A stretch of DNA of 64,000 nucleotides from Betaproteobacteria bacterium (GTDB lineage: Bacteria; Pseudomonadota; Gammaproteobacteria; Burkholderiales; CAIKXV01): the NCBI GenBank assembly GCA_947458265.1, contig CANGYF010000002.1:186001-250000 (forward strand), written 5' to 3'. Made by a program: the position numbers and the translations under genes. The notes under the pieces are model-generated. The model had not been told where the DNA came from and did no database searches. It saw only the letters and a program-made list of their open reading frames with translations. Shown here piece after piece: positions 17,639 through 25,964 of the stretch. How positions within the stretch are numbered: position 1 is the stretch's first letter; every line of letters begins with the position of its first letter.

Positions 17639-18573
17639 CAGAAGTAGTGCTTCGCCAGCCGCGAGGGATCGTCCGGATAGGGCTCGGGCGGACGGAACAC
17701 CGACAGGTAGCGGTACCAGAGCGGCTGCGTCTCGCGCGGGTCCACCTTCGCGTGAAGGTCCTGCCAAGGCGCACGCGGATGCCGATGGTGCGACAGGTTG
17801 TAGTTGAAGTTGAGGAACAGCCAGCGCACCGGTGCCGGCAGGCGCAGGTCGTAGGCTCCTTCGATGCGGTCGAGCGGCGTGCGCATGTGGTAGACCCACT
17901 GCAGCGAGGAGTAGGAGAACGCGTAGCACGCGTAGAGCACCAGCAGCAGCTGCCAGTTCCAGCCGAACAGCCAGATGCAGGCCGACCACCAGGCGACCGC
18001 AAGCACCGCCTCCAGGCGCAGCAGCTGCCAGTCGTCAGCGTCGAACTCGGCGAACGACCGGCTGTAGCCATCCATCGTGGTCATCTGCAGCGCCAGCGAT
18101 TTCGCATGGCGGTACGGCAGGAAGGGCAGCAGCAGGCTCGCCACGAAGCTGCCCAGCCAGATGCCGCCGAGGATCGCGAAGTAGTAGAGTCCGACCTTGA
18201 ATGCAGCCCGCTCCCCGGGCAGGATGAATTCGGCGAGTTCAGCATGCGAACGGTTGCGCTGGTGGTGCCCCTCGTGGTTCACGCGGATCAGCGTGTACGA
18301 ACTGCCGAACATCGTGGAGGCCATCGCGCCCATCGCCCAGTTCAGTCTGCGCGAACGATGGCCGTTGCGGTGGCAGCACTCGTGCATCATCGAGAACACG
18401 CCCTGCATCATCAGGCAGAACAGCAGCACGACCGCGGCTTTCCCGGCCAACGGAATGTCATGGTGCAGCAGCTCTATCAGGCTGCCCCAGGCGAGCAGCT
18501 GCAGCAGGAGCACGACCAGATTCTGGCGGTCGAGGGACAGGCGGCGGATGTCGGGCGTACGGTTCTGTCGCAT
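17638..18573 (-). CDS. Fatty acid desaturase-superfamily membrane enzyme (first gene of operon)
   Basis: The 311-residue membrane protein has histidine boxes HECCHRNGH (64-72), NHEGHHQRNRSH (99-110) and YNLSHHRHP near residue 260, with hydrophobic spans at about 18-60 and 125-150. The box pattern places it in the membrane di-iron desaturase/hydroxylase superfamily, in a different branch from the second desaturase in this operon. It leads six minus-strand genes that all overlap their neighbours, and it faces a plus-strand operon across 86 bp. A TAGAAT at 18613-18618 could be its -10 element. The substrate is unknown. Confidence 0.86.
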   Translation of the reverse strand: MRQNRTPDIRRLSLDRQNLVVLLLQLLAWGSLIELLHHDIPLAGKAAVVLLFCLMMQGVFSMMHECCHRNGHRSRRLNWAMGAMASTMFGSSYTLIRVNHEGHHQRNRSHAELAEFILPGERAAFKVGLYYFAILGGIWLGSFVASLLLPFLPYRHAKSLALQMTTMDGYSRSFAEFDADDWQLLRLEAVLAVAWWSACIWLFGWNWQLLLVLYACYAFSYSSLQWVYHMRTPLDRIEGAYDLRLPAPVRWLFLNFNYNLSHHRHPRAPWQDLHAKVDPRETQPLWYRYLSVFRPPEPYPDDPSRLAKHYF

Positions 18574-18612
18574 TCGGCTGGGGCGGAGTTCCGTGCAGTA
18601 GGGGCGGCATCG

Positions 18613-18618
18613 ATTCTA
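18613..18618 (-). promoter_or_regulatory. Possible -10 element of the six-gene lipid-tailoring operon
   Basis: Read on the minus strand, TAGAAT matches the sigma70 -10 hexamer in five of six positions and lies about 40 bp upstream of the first desaturase ATG. No convincing -35 hexamer is found 16-18 bp further up, so this would be a weak or activator-dependent promoter. It lies in the 86-bp region (18574-18659) shared with the divergent hydrolase gene. Confidence 0.3.
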
Positions 18619-18659
18619 GTCCGAGTGGCAGCAGACACGGCAGATCGGCTGGTGGTCTG

Positions 18660-19517
18660 TTGACCGGCGCGACCGTGCTCGACGCACACGGCAATGCGCA
18701 TGCCGCCGAATTCGCCCGGATGTTCGACCGGCAGGAGGACGGTGCCATTCGACCGGCTGACATTCCCGACTGCACGGTGGTGATGGTGCGTGGCCTGTTC
18801 GGATCATGGATCCCGGGCCATTTCCGGGCCCCGATCGAGCTGCTGCGGGCGCGGGGATGGCACGCGACGGTCGCGCGGACCGACCCGGCCGGAACACTCG
18901 AACGCAACCGCCGGCTGCTGCTGGTGCAGGTCGCGGCACTGGTCGAGGCGGGGCAGCGCCCGGTGTTCCTCGCCCACAGCAAGGGCGGGCTGGAGACGCT
19001 GCTGGCACTGGCCGCTGAACCACGCCTGGCTGCTGCGACGCTGGGCTTCGCAGGCGTGCAGGTACCAAGGGCGGGCGCGCCCTTCCTCGAGAGCCTGTTC
19101 CACCGGCGCCACCACGACAGCCGCACGCCCGCCGAACGGCTGGTCGAGCCGCTTCAGGCCGCGGCGCTCACCCTGGCCGGCGCGCGGGCCGCCTGCCGGG
19201 AACTGGAAGACGCAGCGCTGGCACCGAGCGTCTCGCGCGTGGACGGCACGACGTTCCCGTTTCCCGTGCTGATGGCCGCGTCGCGGGCCGCGCGGCCGTC
19301 CGGGTCGCTCGAGCTGCGCTTCGCGCGGCTCGGTCGCATCCACCCCGGGCAGGCGCACGACGGCGTGTTCCTCGAGCGCGACCAGTGCTGGCCGGCAGCA
19401 GCGATGCTTCATCTGGACGGCATCGACCACGCACAGCCTTCGGTCGGCGGCCTCGGCTTCGCGCACGACCGCTTCTGGCTGGCGCTGCTGCAGGTCGTGC
19501 TCGGACGGCTGCGATGA
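18660..19517 (+). CDS. Alpha/beta hydrolase, lipase/esterase-like
   Basis: The 285-residue protein has an oxyanion-type motif VMVRGLFGSW (residues 41-50) and a nucleophile elbow LAHSKGG with Ser107. A candidate catalytic His lies in HPGQAHDGVF or DGIDHAQ near the C-terminus. It resembles triacylglycerol lipase/PGAP1-like hydrolases; no signal peptide is seen. The start is uncertain: TTG at 18660, GTG at 18675 and ATG at 18720 are all in frame, none with a strong ribosome site. It leads three overlapping plus-strand genes opposite the desaturase/GH3 operon. Hydrolysing or transferring an acyl group of the cluster's product would fit but is inferred. Confidence 0.75.
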   Translation: MTGATVLDAHGNAHAAEFARMFDRQEDGAIRPADIPDCTVVMVRGLFGSWIPGHFRAPIELLRARGWHATVARTDPAGTLERNRRLLLVQVAALVEAGQRPVFLAHSKGGLETLLALAAEPRLAAATLGFAGVQVPRAGAPFLESLFHRRHHDSRTPAERLVEPLQAAALTLAGARAACRELEDAALAPSVSRVDGTTFPFPVLMAASRAARPSGSLELRFARLGRIHPGQAHDGVFLERDQCWPAAAMLHLDGIDHAQPSVGGLGFAHDRFWLALLQVVLGRLR

Positions 19518-20254
19518 ACCTGCCGCGCACCGTCGACGCCGTGCCGCTGTCGTTCCGGCTGCTGCACCGGTTCGAACGCTACCTCGCGCGCGCTTCCTTG
19601 CATGGCGATCCGCCGGTGCACGACCCGCGCGTGTTCGACTGGATACCGGCGCTGGAGTCTGCGGTGCCAGCGATCGCAGCCGAGTATCGCCGGCTGGTCG
19701 ATGCCGGCGAACCCCTGCCGCCGTTCCACGAGATCTCGCCCGAGCAACTGCCGATCACCTCCGATGGGCGCTGGCGCACCTTCGTGCTGCATGCCTACGG
19801 CATCGAAGCACGACGCAACAGCGCGCTGTGCCCGGCGACGGCAGCGGCGGTACGCGCCGTCCCCGGCATGCAGACCGCGATGTTCTCGATCCTGGAGCCA
19901 GGCAAGCGGCTGGCACCCCACCGGGGACCCTACAAGGGCCTGCTGCGCGTGCAGGTGGCGCTCGAGTTGCCGGCCGATCGCGAGGCCTGCTGGATCGAGG
20001 TGGACGGGATCCGGATGCACTGGCAACCGGGGCGCGCGATCGTCTTCGACGACACCCGGATACACAGTGCCGCGAACGAGGCGCAGCAACGCCGCTGCGT
20101 GCTGTTCCTGGACATCCTGCGCCCGCTGCGCGGCGACGCCGACCGGCTGAACCGCCTGCTGCTCTGGCTGCTGCGGCGCAGTCCGTTCGCATGGCGCGCA
20201 CGCAAGGTTTTCGCCGACTGGTATCGCCGAAACGGGATCGTCGCCGATGCCTGA
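19514..20254 (+). CDS. Aspartyl/asparaginyl beta-hydroxylase-family dioxygenase (LpxO/OlsC-like)
   Basis: The 246-residue 2-oxoglutarate/Fe(II)-dependent hydroxylase has the iron ligands His136 (APHRGPYKG) and His184 (FDDTRIHSAANEA), followed by Arg194, which would bind 2-oxoglutarate (RRCVLFLDILRP). In bacteria this family contains LpxO, which hydroxylates lipid A acyl chains, and OlsC/OlsD, which hydroxylate ornithine lipids. Its ATG overlaps the stop of the hydrolase gene, and the next gene overlaps by 8 bp. With desaturases and acyl-adenylating enzymes next door, an acyl-chain target is more likely than a protein target. Confidence 0.85.
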   Translation: MNLPRTVDAVPLSFRLLHRFERYLARASLHGDPPVHDPRVFDWIPALESAVPAIAAEYRRLVDAGEPLPPFHEISPEQLPITSDGRWRTFVLHAYGIEARRNSALCPATAAAVRAVPGMQTAMFSILEPGKRLAPHRGPYKGLLRVQVALELPADREACWIEVDGIRMHWQPGRAIVFDDTRIHSAANEAQQRRCVLFLDILRPLRGDADRLNRLLLWLLRRSPFAWRARKVFADWYRRNGIVADA

Positions 20255-20939
20255 CGCCCCCGCCACTGTCCCTGTGCTGCCGGTGCTGCGCAGCCGCCGC
20301 GGCAAGTACGCTGCCGCGCTGCTGGTGGCCCTGGCCTGCGCGGCACTCTACGTGGTGCCTGGTCAGTGGGCGCTCGAGCGTGCGCAGGTGATCGGCCTGT
20401 CTGCCTGGGAACAGCGCATTCCGTGGATCCCGCAGACCGTTTGGCCCTACCTGGCGCAGTACCCACTGCTGATCACGGCCTATGCCTGCTGCAGCGACCT
20501 GCGCCGTTGCAGCCGCTTCCTCTACGCCGCCCTGTTCGCGCAGGCGATCGCCGCAGCCTGCTTCATCGCGCTGCCGCTGCGCTACCCGCGCGAGGCCTTC
20601 GCTGCCGCCGCCCTGCCCGACCCCGCCACCGCTGCCGTCGCAGCCTGGGTACGTGCGATGGATGCACCGGTGAACTGCCTGCCCAGCCTGCACGTGACCA
20701 GTTGCCTGTTCTGCATGCTGCTGCTCGGACGCGGCGGCGGCGCCTGGCGCCTGGCCGGCCATGCAGTCGCCCTGTCCAGCATGGCCAGCACGCTCACGTT
20801 CAAGCAGCACTATGCGATCGACCTGCTGGCCGGCGCAGCGGTCGCAATCCTGGCCTGGTCGATCGCCGGCGCGCTGCTGCGCGAGCGACCGCGCAGCGCA
20901 TGGACGGCGCAGGATCAGCCGATGTCCGCCGGTTCCTGA
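20247..20939 (+). CDS. PAP2/AUR1-like phosphatase or phosphotransferase, membrane-bound
   Basis: The 230-residue membrane protein has about five or six hydrophobic spans and the two catalytic motifs of the PAP2 superfamily in the inositol-phosphotransferase style: NCLPSLHVTS with His149 and LTFKQHYAIDLLAG with His188 and Asp192. This combination is seen in AUR1-like enzymes and in lipid phosphate phosphatases, which hydrolyse or transfer phospho-head-groups at the membrane surface. It closes the plus-strand set of the lipid-tailoring locus (8-bp overlap with the hydroxylase gene). The reaction, phosphatase or head-group transfer, cannot be decided here. Confidence 0.82.
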   Translation: MPDAPATVPVLPVLRSRRGKYAAALLVALACAALYVVPGQWALERAQVIGLSAWEQRIPWIPQTVWPYLAQYPLLITAYACCSDLRRCSRFLYAALFAQAIAAACFIALPLRYPREAFAAAALPDPATAAVAAWVRAMDAPVNCLPSLHVTSCLFCMLLLGRGGGAWRLAGHAVALSSMASTLTFKQHYAIDLLAGAAVAILAWSIAGALLRERPRSAWTAQDQPMSAGS

Positions 20940-21022
20940 CGCCCCGCCTGGGAACCCGGCTGACTCTGCGCCAGTGTACGATCAAGTGGTCATTCTCAAA
21001 TAACAGGATTACAGGAGGAAGC

Positions 21023-22036
21023 ATGCTGGACACGCTGCCCGGACCCCGCCCCGACGCTCGCAGGACCGACCGCCGTCGTGCTGTGCTGGTGGCCGGTTTC
21101 TCTGCGCTGGCCTGCTGCGCGACATCGATTCACGCACAGAAGTTCCCGGCCAAGCCGATCCGCATGATCGTCGGCTATGCGCCCGGCGGTGGCACCGACA
21201 TCATGGGTCGGCTGATCGCCCAGGAAATCTCCAGCGCGCTGGCCCAGCCGGTGGTGGTCGAGAACCGGCCCGGCGCGGCGCAGAACGTCGCGGCCGAGTT
21301 CGTCGCCCGGCAGCCGGCCGACGGCTACACGCTGTTCATGAGTTCCGCGGCGCACGGCATCAACGTCAGCCTGTACTCGAAGATCAACTACGACCCGGTG
21401 AAGGACTTCGCACCGATCGCGGTGTTCGCCACCAGCCCGAACCTGCTGCTGGTGCATCCTTCGTTCCCGGCCAAGTCGGTGAAGGAGTTCATCTCGGTTG
21501 CGCGGAAGAATCCGGGCAGGCTGAACTATTCGTCCTCCGGCGTGGGCAGTTCGCAGCACCTGTCCGGCGAGATGCTGAAGGTGATGATCGGCGTCGACAT
21601 GACGCACATCCCGTACAAGGGCAGCGCGCCGTCGCTGGCCGGGCTGGCGAGCGGTGAAGTCGACTTCGCGTTCAACAACATTCCGTCGGCGCAACCGCTG
21701 CTGGCGCCGGGACGCATCCGTGCCCTGGGCATCACCAGCGCAAGGCGCTCGCCACTGCTGCCGAACCTGCCGACGATGGTCGAAGGCGGCATCCCAGGCT
21801 TCGTGACCGAGACCTGGTACGGGCTGCTCGTCCCGGCCGGCACGCCGCGCGACGTCGTGATGCTCTACAACGACGTGACGGTGAAGGCGGTACAGAAGCC
21901 CGATGTGCGCGACCGGCTGGCGCAGATGGGCGCCGACCCGATCGCCGAATCGCCGGAGTTCTTCGCGAAGTACCTCGCCGCCGAGATCGCGCGCTGGGCG
22001 AAGGTGATCCGGGAATCGAAGGCCAAGGCAGAATGA
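21023..22036 (+). CDS. Bug/TctC-family periplasmic solute-binding protein
   Basis: This 337-residue member of the tripartite tricarboxylate transporter substrate-binding family has an RR-containing N-region and a signal sequence ending near ATSIHAQ. The body has KPIRMIVGYAPGGGTDIMGR, VVVENRPGA, ADGYTLFM, YDPVKDFAPIA and HIPYKGSAPSL, the usual ligand-pocket landmarks. Such proteins bind carboxylates or other small acids. The start at 21023 is well supported by AGGAGGAA 5-6 bp upstream. No TctA/TctB membrane partners are nearby. It leads a run with a dienelactone hydrolase, a second Bug protein and a Gfo/Idh/MocA oxidoreductase. Confidence 0.92.
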   Translation: MLDTLPGPRPDARRTDRRRAVLVAGFSALACCATSIHAQKFPAKPIRMIVGYAPGGGTDIMGRLIAQEISSALAQPVVVENRPGAAQNVAAEFVARQPADGYTLFMSSAAHGINVSLYSKINYDPVKDFAPIAVFATSPNLLLVHPSFPAKSVKEFISVARKNPGRLNYSSSGVGSSQHLSGEMLKVMIGVDMTHIPYKGSAPSLAGLASGEVDFAFNNIPSAQPLLAPGRIRALGITSARRSPLLPNLPTMVEGGIPGFVTETWYGLLVPAGTPRDVVMLYNDVTVKAVQKPDVRDRLAQMGADPIAESPEFFAKYLAAEIARWAKVIRESKAKAE

Positions 22037-22073
22037 CGGTTTCGCCGTACCCAACCAACCCCGAGGAATGAAG

Positions 22074-22982
22074 ATGACCGACAGTGCCCTGCTCGACCAG
22101 CCCCGCGCGATCACCCAGGTCGAGATCGACCAGCGGGTGTTCGACCTGTACGACGAGTACTGCCACGGCCGCATGGACCGGCGCGAGTTCCTGCTGCGCG
22201 CGGCGGCGGTCACCGCCGGCGGCCTGGCGATGGCGCAGGCGCTGATGCCGCGCTATGCCGCGGCACAGACCATCTCGTTCACCGATTCGCGCATCCGCGC
22301 GCAGTACGTGAACTACCCGTCGCCCGGCGGCAACTCGGGCCAGATGCGCGGCTACCTGGTGCAGCCGGCAGGCAAGGGCCCGTTCCCGGTCGTGCTGGTG
22401 ATCCACGAGAACCGCGGCCTGAACCCCTACATCGAGGATGTCGCGCGTCGAGCTGCGGTCGACGGTTTCCTGGCGCTGGCACCTGACGGCCTGTTCCCGG
22501 CGGGCGGCTACCCGGGCAACGACGACGACGGCCGGATGCTGCAGTCGAAACTCGACCAGCCGAAGCTGCGCACCGACATGCTCAACAGCGCGACCTTCCT
22601 CAAGGCGCATGCGCTGTCGAACGGCAAGCTGGGCGTCACGGGCTTCTGCTGGGGCGGCGGCACGACCAACTGGCTCGCCACCCAGATGGGCGATGCACTC
22701 CAGGCCGGCGTGCCCTACTACGGCGCGGCCGCCGAGACTGCCGCCGTGCCGAAGATGCGCGCCCCCCTGCTGGTGCACTACGCCGAGAACGACGACGGCA
22801 TCAATCGCCTGAAGGCGGGCTTCGAAGAGGCCAAGAAGTCAGCCGGCATCCGGTTCGAATCGCATGTGTATCCCGGCACGCAGCACGGCTTCCACAACAA
22901 CTCGACGCCGCGCTACAACGAGGCGGCGGCGAAGCTGTCCTGGGATCGCACGGTCGCCTTCTTCCGCAAGCACCTCGCCTGA
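22074..22982 (+). CDS. Dienelactone hydrolase-family protein, exported
   Basis: The 302-residue alpha/beta hydrolase has a Tat-like signal (DRREFLLRAAAVTAGG, then AAAQ), so it is probably periplasmic. The mature part carries VLVIHENRGLNPYIEDVARR, the nucleophile region GVTGFCWGGG with the Cys of dienelactone hydrolases, and VYPGTQHGFHN with the catalytic His. Classical members open dienelactone in chlorocatechol breakdown; exported relatives have unknown ester or lactone substrates. An ATG at 22068 is also in frame, but GAGGA at 22063-22067 is placed properly only for the ATG at 22074. The stop overlaps the next start (TGATG). Confidence 0.85.
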   Translation: MTDSALLDQPRAITQVEIDQRVFDLYDEYCHGRMDRREFLLRAAAVTAGGLAMAQALMPRYAAAQTISFTDSRIRAQYVNYPSPGGNSGQMRGYLVQPAGKGPFPVVLVIHENRGLNPYIEDVARRAAVDGFLALAPDGLFPAGGYPGNDDDGRMLQSKLDQPKLRTDMLNSATFLKAHALSNGKLGVTGFCWGGGTTNWLATQMGDALQAGVPYYGAAAETAAVPKMRAPLLVHYAENDDGINRLKAGFEEAKKSAGIRFESHVYPGTQHGFHNNSTPRYNEAAAKLSWDRTVAFFRKHLA

Positions 22983-23986
22983 TGCGTCCGACGTCCCAGC
23001 CTGCCATCGCCCTTCCCGCGGCGCTCCTGTCCCTGCCCGCGCTGCTGGCGCCGCTGCTGCTGGCACCGGCGGGGGCTGCGGCGCAGTCCTGGCCGTCGAA
23101 GCCCCTGCGCTACATCGTGCCGTTCCCGCCGGGCGGCGGCGCCGACCTGGTCGCGCGCGCGGTGGCGCAGAAGCTCAACGAGCAGGCCGGCCTGTCGGTG
23201 GTGGTCGAGAACAGGCCAGGTGCTGGCACCATCGTCGGCGCGGAAGCGGCGGCCCGCTCCGCTCCCGACGGCTATACGCTGTTCATGGGCTCGAACACCA
23301 CCAACGCGATCAACCCCAACCTGCATCCGAAGCTGCCGTACGACACCCTGAAGGACTTCGCGCCGGTCACCCGGCTCAGCGCATTCCCGAACATCCTGGT
23401 CGTGCACCCATCGATGCCGGTGAAGTCGGTGAAGGACCTCATCACGCTGGGCAAGGCCAGGCCCGGGCAACTGAACTACGGATCCTCCGGCTCCGGAACT
23501 CCGGCGCAGCTTGCCGGCGTGATGTTCGGCGATGCCGCGGGCGTAAAGATGGTGCACGTGCCCTACAAGGGCAGCGCGCCGGCCCTGGCTGCGCTGATCG
23601 GCGGCGAGACCCAGCTGATGTTCGCGAGCCTCGGGTCCAGCCTGACCTTCATCAAGAGCGGCCGCCTGCGCCCGCTCGCAGTCACCAGTGCGAAACGCTC
23701 TGCCGCCATCCCGGAAATGCCGACCATCGCCGAGTCCGGATTCCCCGGCTTCGAGGCGATCACCTGGCACGGCCTGATGGTGCCGGCCGGCACCCCGACA
23801 CCGATCGTGCAGCGGCTCAATGCCGAGACCGTGAAGATCCTGAGGCAGCCCGACTTCGTTGCCTGGCTGCTGTCGCAGGGCGCCGACGCCACGCCATCGA
23901 CGCCGGAAGAGTTCACCACGTTCCTGAAGAGCGAGCTCGCACTGTATGCCCGGCTGGTCAAGCAGTCCGGCATGAAGCCGGACTGA
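22982..23986 (+). CDS. Bug/TctC-family periplasmic solute-binding protein
   Basis: The 334-residue protein has a long Ala/Leu-rich signal peptide ending at about GAAAQ, then KPLRYIVPFPPGGGADLVAR, VVENRPGAGT, APDGYTLFMG, YDTLKDFAPV and HVPYKGSAPALA. This is a typical Bug protein for a small carboxylate-like ligand. It is coupled to the upstream dienelactone hydrolase by TGATG and followed after 8 bp by a Gfo/Idh/MocA gene. The ligand may therefore be the substrate or product of these enzymes, which is an inference from order. Confidence 0.92.
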   Translation: MRPTSQPAIALPAALLSLPALLAPLLLAPAGAAAQSWPSKPLRYIVPFPPGGGADLVARAVAQKLNEQAGLSVVVENRPGAGTIVGAEAAARSAPDGYTLFMGSNTTNAINPNLHPKLPYDTLKDFAPVTRLSAFPNILVVHPSMPVKSVKDLITLGKARPGQLNYGSSGSGTPAQLAGVMFGDAAGVKMVHVPYKGSAPALAALIGGETQLMFASLGSSLTFIKSGRLRPLAVTSAKRSAAIPEMPTIAESGFPGFEAITWHGLMVPAGTPTPIVQRLNAETVKILRQPDFVAWLLSQGADATPSTPEEFTTFLKSELALYARLVKQSGMKPD

Positions 23987-23994
23987 CCACCCGG

Positions 23995-25119
23995 ATGCGC
24001 TCCATCCATCCGAAGCGCATCGGCCTGGCCATCGTCGGCGCGGGCCGCGTGGGGCTGATGCGCGGCGAGATCGCCGCGCGGTTTCCCCAGGTCGACTGGA
24101 TCGGCATCGCCGAGATCGACCCCGGGCGCGCAAGCCATGTCGCCGCGAAGCTCGGCGCCGATTTCGTCACCGCCGACTACCGCGAACTGCTGCGGCGGCC
24201 GGAGGTCACGGCGGCGCTGATCTCCACCGTCGGCCACCTGCATGCGGATCCGACGCTCGCGGCACTCGAGAACCCGAACAAGGTGTCGCTGCTCATCGAG
24301 AAGCCGATCGCCAACGATCTCGCACAGTCGGAGCGGGTGCTCGAGGCGATCCGCCAGTCCGGCGTCGATGCGCTGATCGGCTACACCCAGCGCTTCCGGC
24401 GGCGCTGGATGGTGGCGAAGGACAAGGTCGCCAGCGGCGAACTGGGCGACATCACCACCGTCTCCACCCGCGCCTTCCTCAACCGCATGGTGGCGCTCAA
24501 TGCCTACCGGCGCGAGCCCGACCCGGTACCCAATTCGCCAATGGTGATCTCCGGCACGCATGCACTCGACATCGTCATGTGGATGATGGAAGGCCGCCGG
24601 CCGGTCGAGGTCGATGCGCGCTCTATCGCGAAGACGCTGGGCCCCGCGTGCGGCGGCATCGACGCCACGGCCGGCACGATGGTCTTCGACGATGGCACGA
24701 TCTACCAGAGCATGGTCAACTGGGCGCTGCCGGTATCCTGGCCAGGCGCGGTCTACGGGCTTGAGGTCGGCGTGGTGGGCACCACCGGCGTGATGACCAT
24801 CGACGACACCCACCGCGACTTCGTGATGGCGACCGAGGCTCCGCAGGGTGGCGCCTACCTGTCCGATGCCAGCCGCCGCGTCGACTTCATCGGCAGCACG
24901 CCGGCTGGGGACATGGCGCTCGGCGCACTGCGCGGCCCGCTGCACGACGAGACCCAGGCCTGGCTCGAGCGGCTGTCGTTCGGCGCGCGCACGATCCACG
25001 CGACCGCGGAAGAGGGCCACGACCGGCTGATGCTCGCCAAGGCATACGACCTGTCCGCCCGGCTGCGGCGACCGGTCAAACTGCCGATCGGCGCCGGCGA
25101 CGAGTACGCGCAGGCCTGA
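23995..25119 (+). CDS. Gfo/Idh/MocA-family oxidoreductase
   Basis: The 374-residue NAD(P)-dependent dehydrogenase has an N-terminal Rossmann domain (GLAIVGAGRVGLMRGEIA) and the EKPIAND motif near residue 101, characteristic of the family. A C-terminal alpha/beta domain carries GYTQRFRRRW and SGTHALDIVMWMM with the catalytic-type His. Similar proteins act on inositols, sugars and their derivatives. The start at 23995 is the first Met before the Rossmann strand. It ends the plus-strand run begun by the Bug protein at 21023. The substrate is not predictable. Confidence 0.88.
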   Translation: MRSIHPKRIGLAIVGAGRVGLMRGEIAARFPQVDWIGIAEIDPGRASHVAAKLGADFVTADYRELLRRPEVTAALISTVGHLHADPTLAALENPNKVSLLIEKPIANDLAQSERVLEAIRQSGVDALIGYTQRFRRRWMVAKDKVASGELGDITTVSTRAFLNRMVALNAYRREPDPVPNSPMVISGTHALDIVMWMMEGRRPVEVDARSIAKTLGPACGGIDATAGTMVFDDGTIYQSMVNWALPVSWPGAVYGLEVGVVGTTGVMTIDDTHRDFVMATEAPQGGAYLSDASRRVDFIGSTPAGDMALGALRGPLHDETQAWLERLSFGARTIHATAEEGHDRLMLAKAYDLSARLRRPVKLPIGAGDEYAQA

Positions 25120-25146
25120 GGGCGCGCCCGGTCAAGCGTGTCGGCC

Positions 25147-25950
25147 TCAGCCGGCGCGCGGCAACCCGGCGAACACCAGGCCCGTCCACGCCAGCACATA
25201 GGCAACCACCAGCGGCGGCAACAGCGCGCGGCCGAGCCCTGGCCGCAGCTGCTGCAGCGCCAGGCCTGCCAGCGGCAGCAACTGCTGTGCATGTACAGCC
25301 AGGAAGTGGGCGGGCCGCAGGTCGGGCCCGCCGAGGTACCAGCCGGCCAACGGCATCCCGCTGCCCGGCGGCGGCCGCAGCCCGCCGAGCAGGAAGCCGC
25401 TTACCACCGACAGCAGGAAAGTGAGCCACAGCCCGGCGACGACCGCGCGCACCAGCACCGTCGGCGGCAGCGCACGCCGCAGCTGCCAGGCCAGCACCGG
25501 CTGTGTGGCCACCAGCAGGACTGCGGCGAGCCCCATCAGCCCGAACATCGCGGCATGGAAGGGATCGGCCGTGTTGTAGTGCGACGGCGCCCCGAGCGCC
25601 GCCTGCAGCGAGATGTAGCCAACCTCGAACGACATGGTGCCGATGACCACCCAGGCGAGGGTGCGGATCGTGCGCGACTGCCGCTGTGCCTGCGGCAGCA
25701 GCCCGACGATCCACGCCATGGTCAGCGCGAACAGCGCGCCCGAAGCCATGAACTTGAGCGGCTTGGCCCAGTTCGCGACGCCGTATACGGTGCGCGGATC
25801 GAGCGCGAGTGCGGCCAGCGCCGGGATCGCCAGCAGCAGCATCGCCAGCGCGAACAGCACCAGCGGCCGCTGGTCGCAGTACAACCGGCCGACCATGCGC
25901 AGTACCGGACTGCCTGGCGACAGCACCGGTTCGACGAACGTTCCAGCCAT
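25147..25950 (-). CDS. Uncharacterised integral membrane protein under TetR-type control
   Basis: The 267-residue protein has about seven hydrophobic spans (LVLFALAMLLLAIPALAALA, ALFALTMAWIVGLLP, WVVIGTMSFEVGYISL, LMGLAAVLLVATQPVLAW, LWLTFLLSVVSGFLLGG and others). Polar residues within spans include a conserved-looking HYNTADPFHAAMFG and AHFLAVHAQQLLP, which might bind a metal or heme. I do not recognise the family with certainty. The start at 25950 is chosen because longer in-frame starts would lie inside the operator. It is divergent from a TetR regulator and is very likely its main target. Confidence 0.75.
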   Translation of the reverse strand: MAGTFVEPVLSPGSPVLRMVGRLYCDQRPLVLFALAMLLLAIPALAALALDPRTVYGVANWAKPLKFMASGALFALTMAWIVGLLPQAQRQSRTIRTLAWVVIGTMSFEVGYISLQAALGAPSHYNTADPFHAAMFGLMGLAAVLLVATQPVLAWQLRRALPPTVLVRAVVAGLWLTFLLSVVSGFLLGGLRPPPGSGMPLAGWYLGGPDLRPAHFLAVHAQQLLPLAGLALQQLRPGLGRALLPPLVVAYVLAWTGLVFAGLPRAG

Positions 25951-25964
25951 CGGCGGACCCCTTC

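Noticed and set aside
18660-18720. A signal peptide on the alpha/beta hydrolase
   Set aside because: None of the three possible starts is followed by a hydrophobic core typical of a signal sequence.
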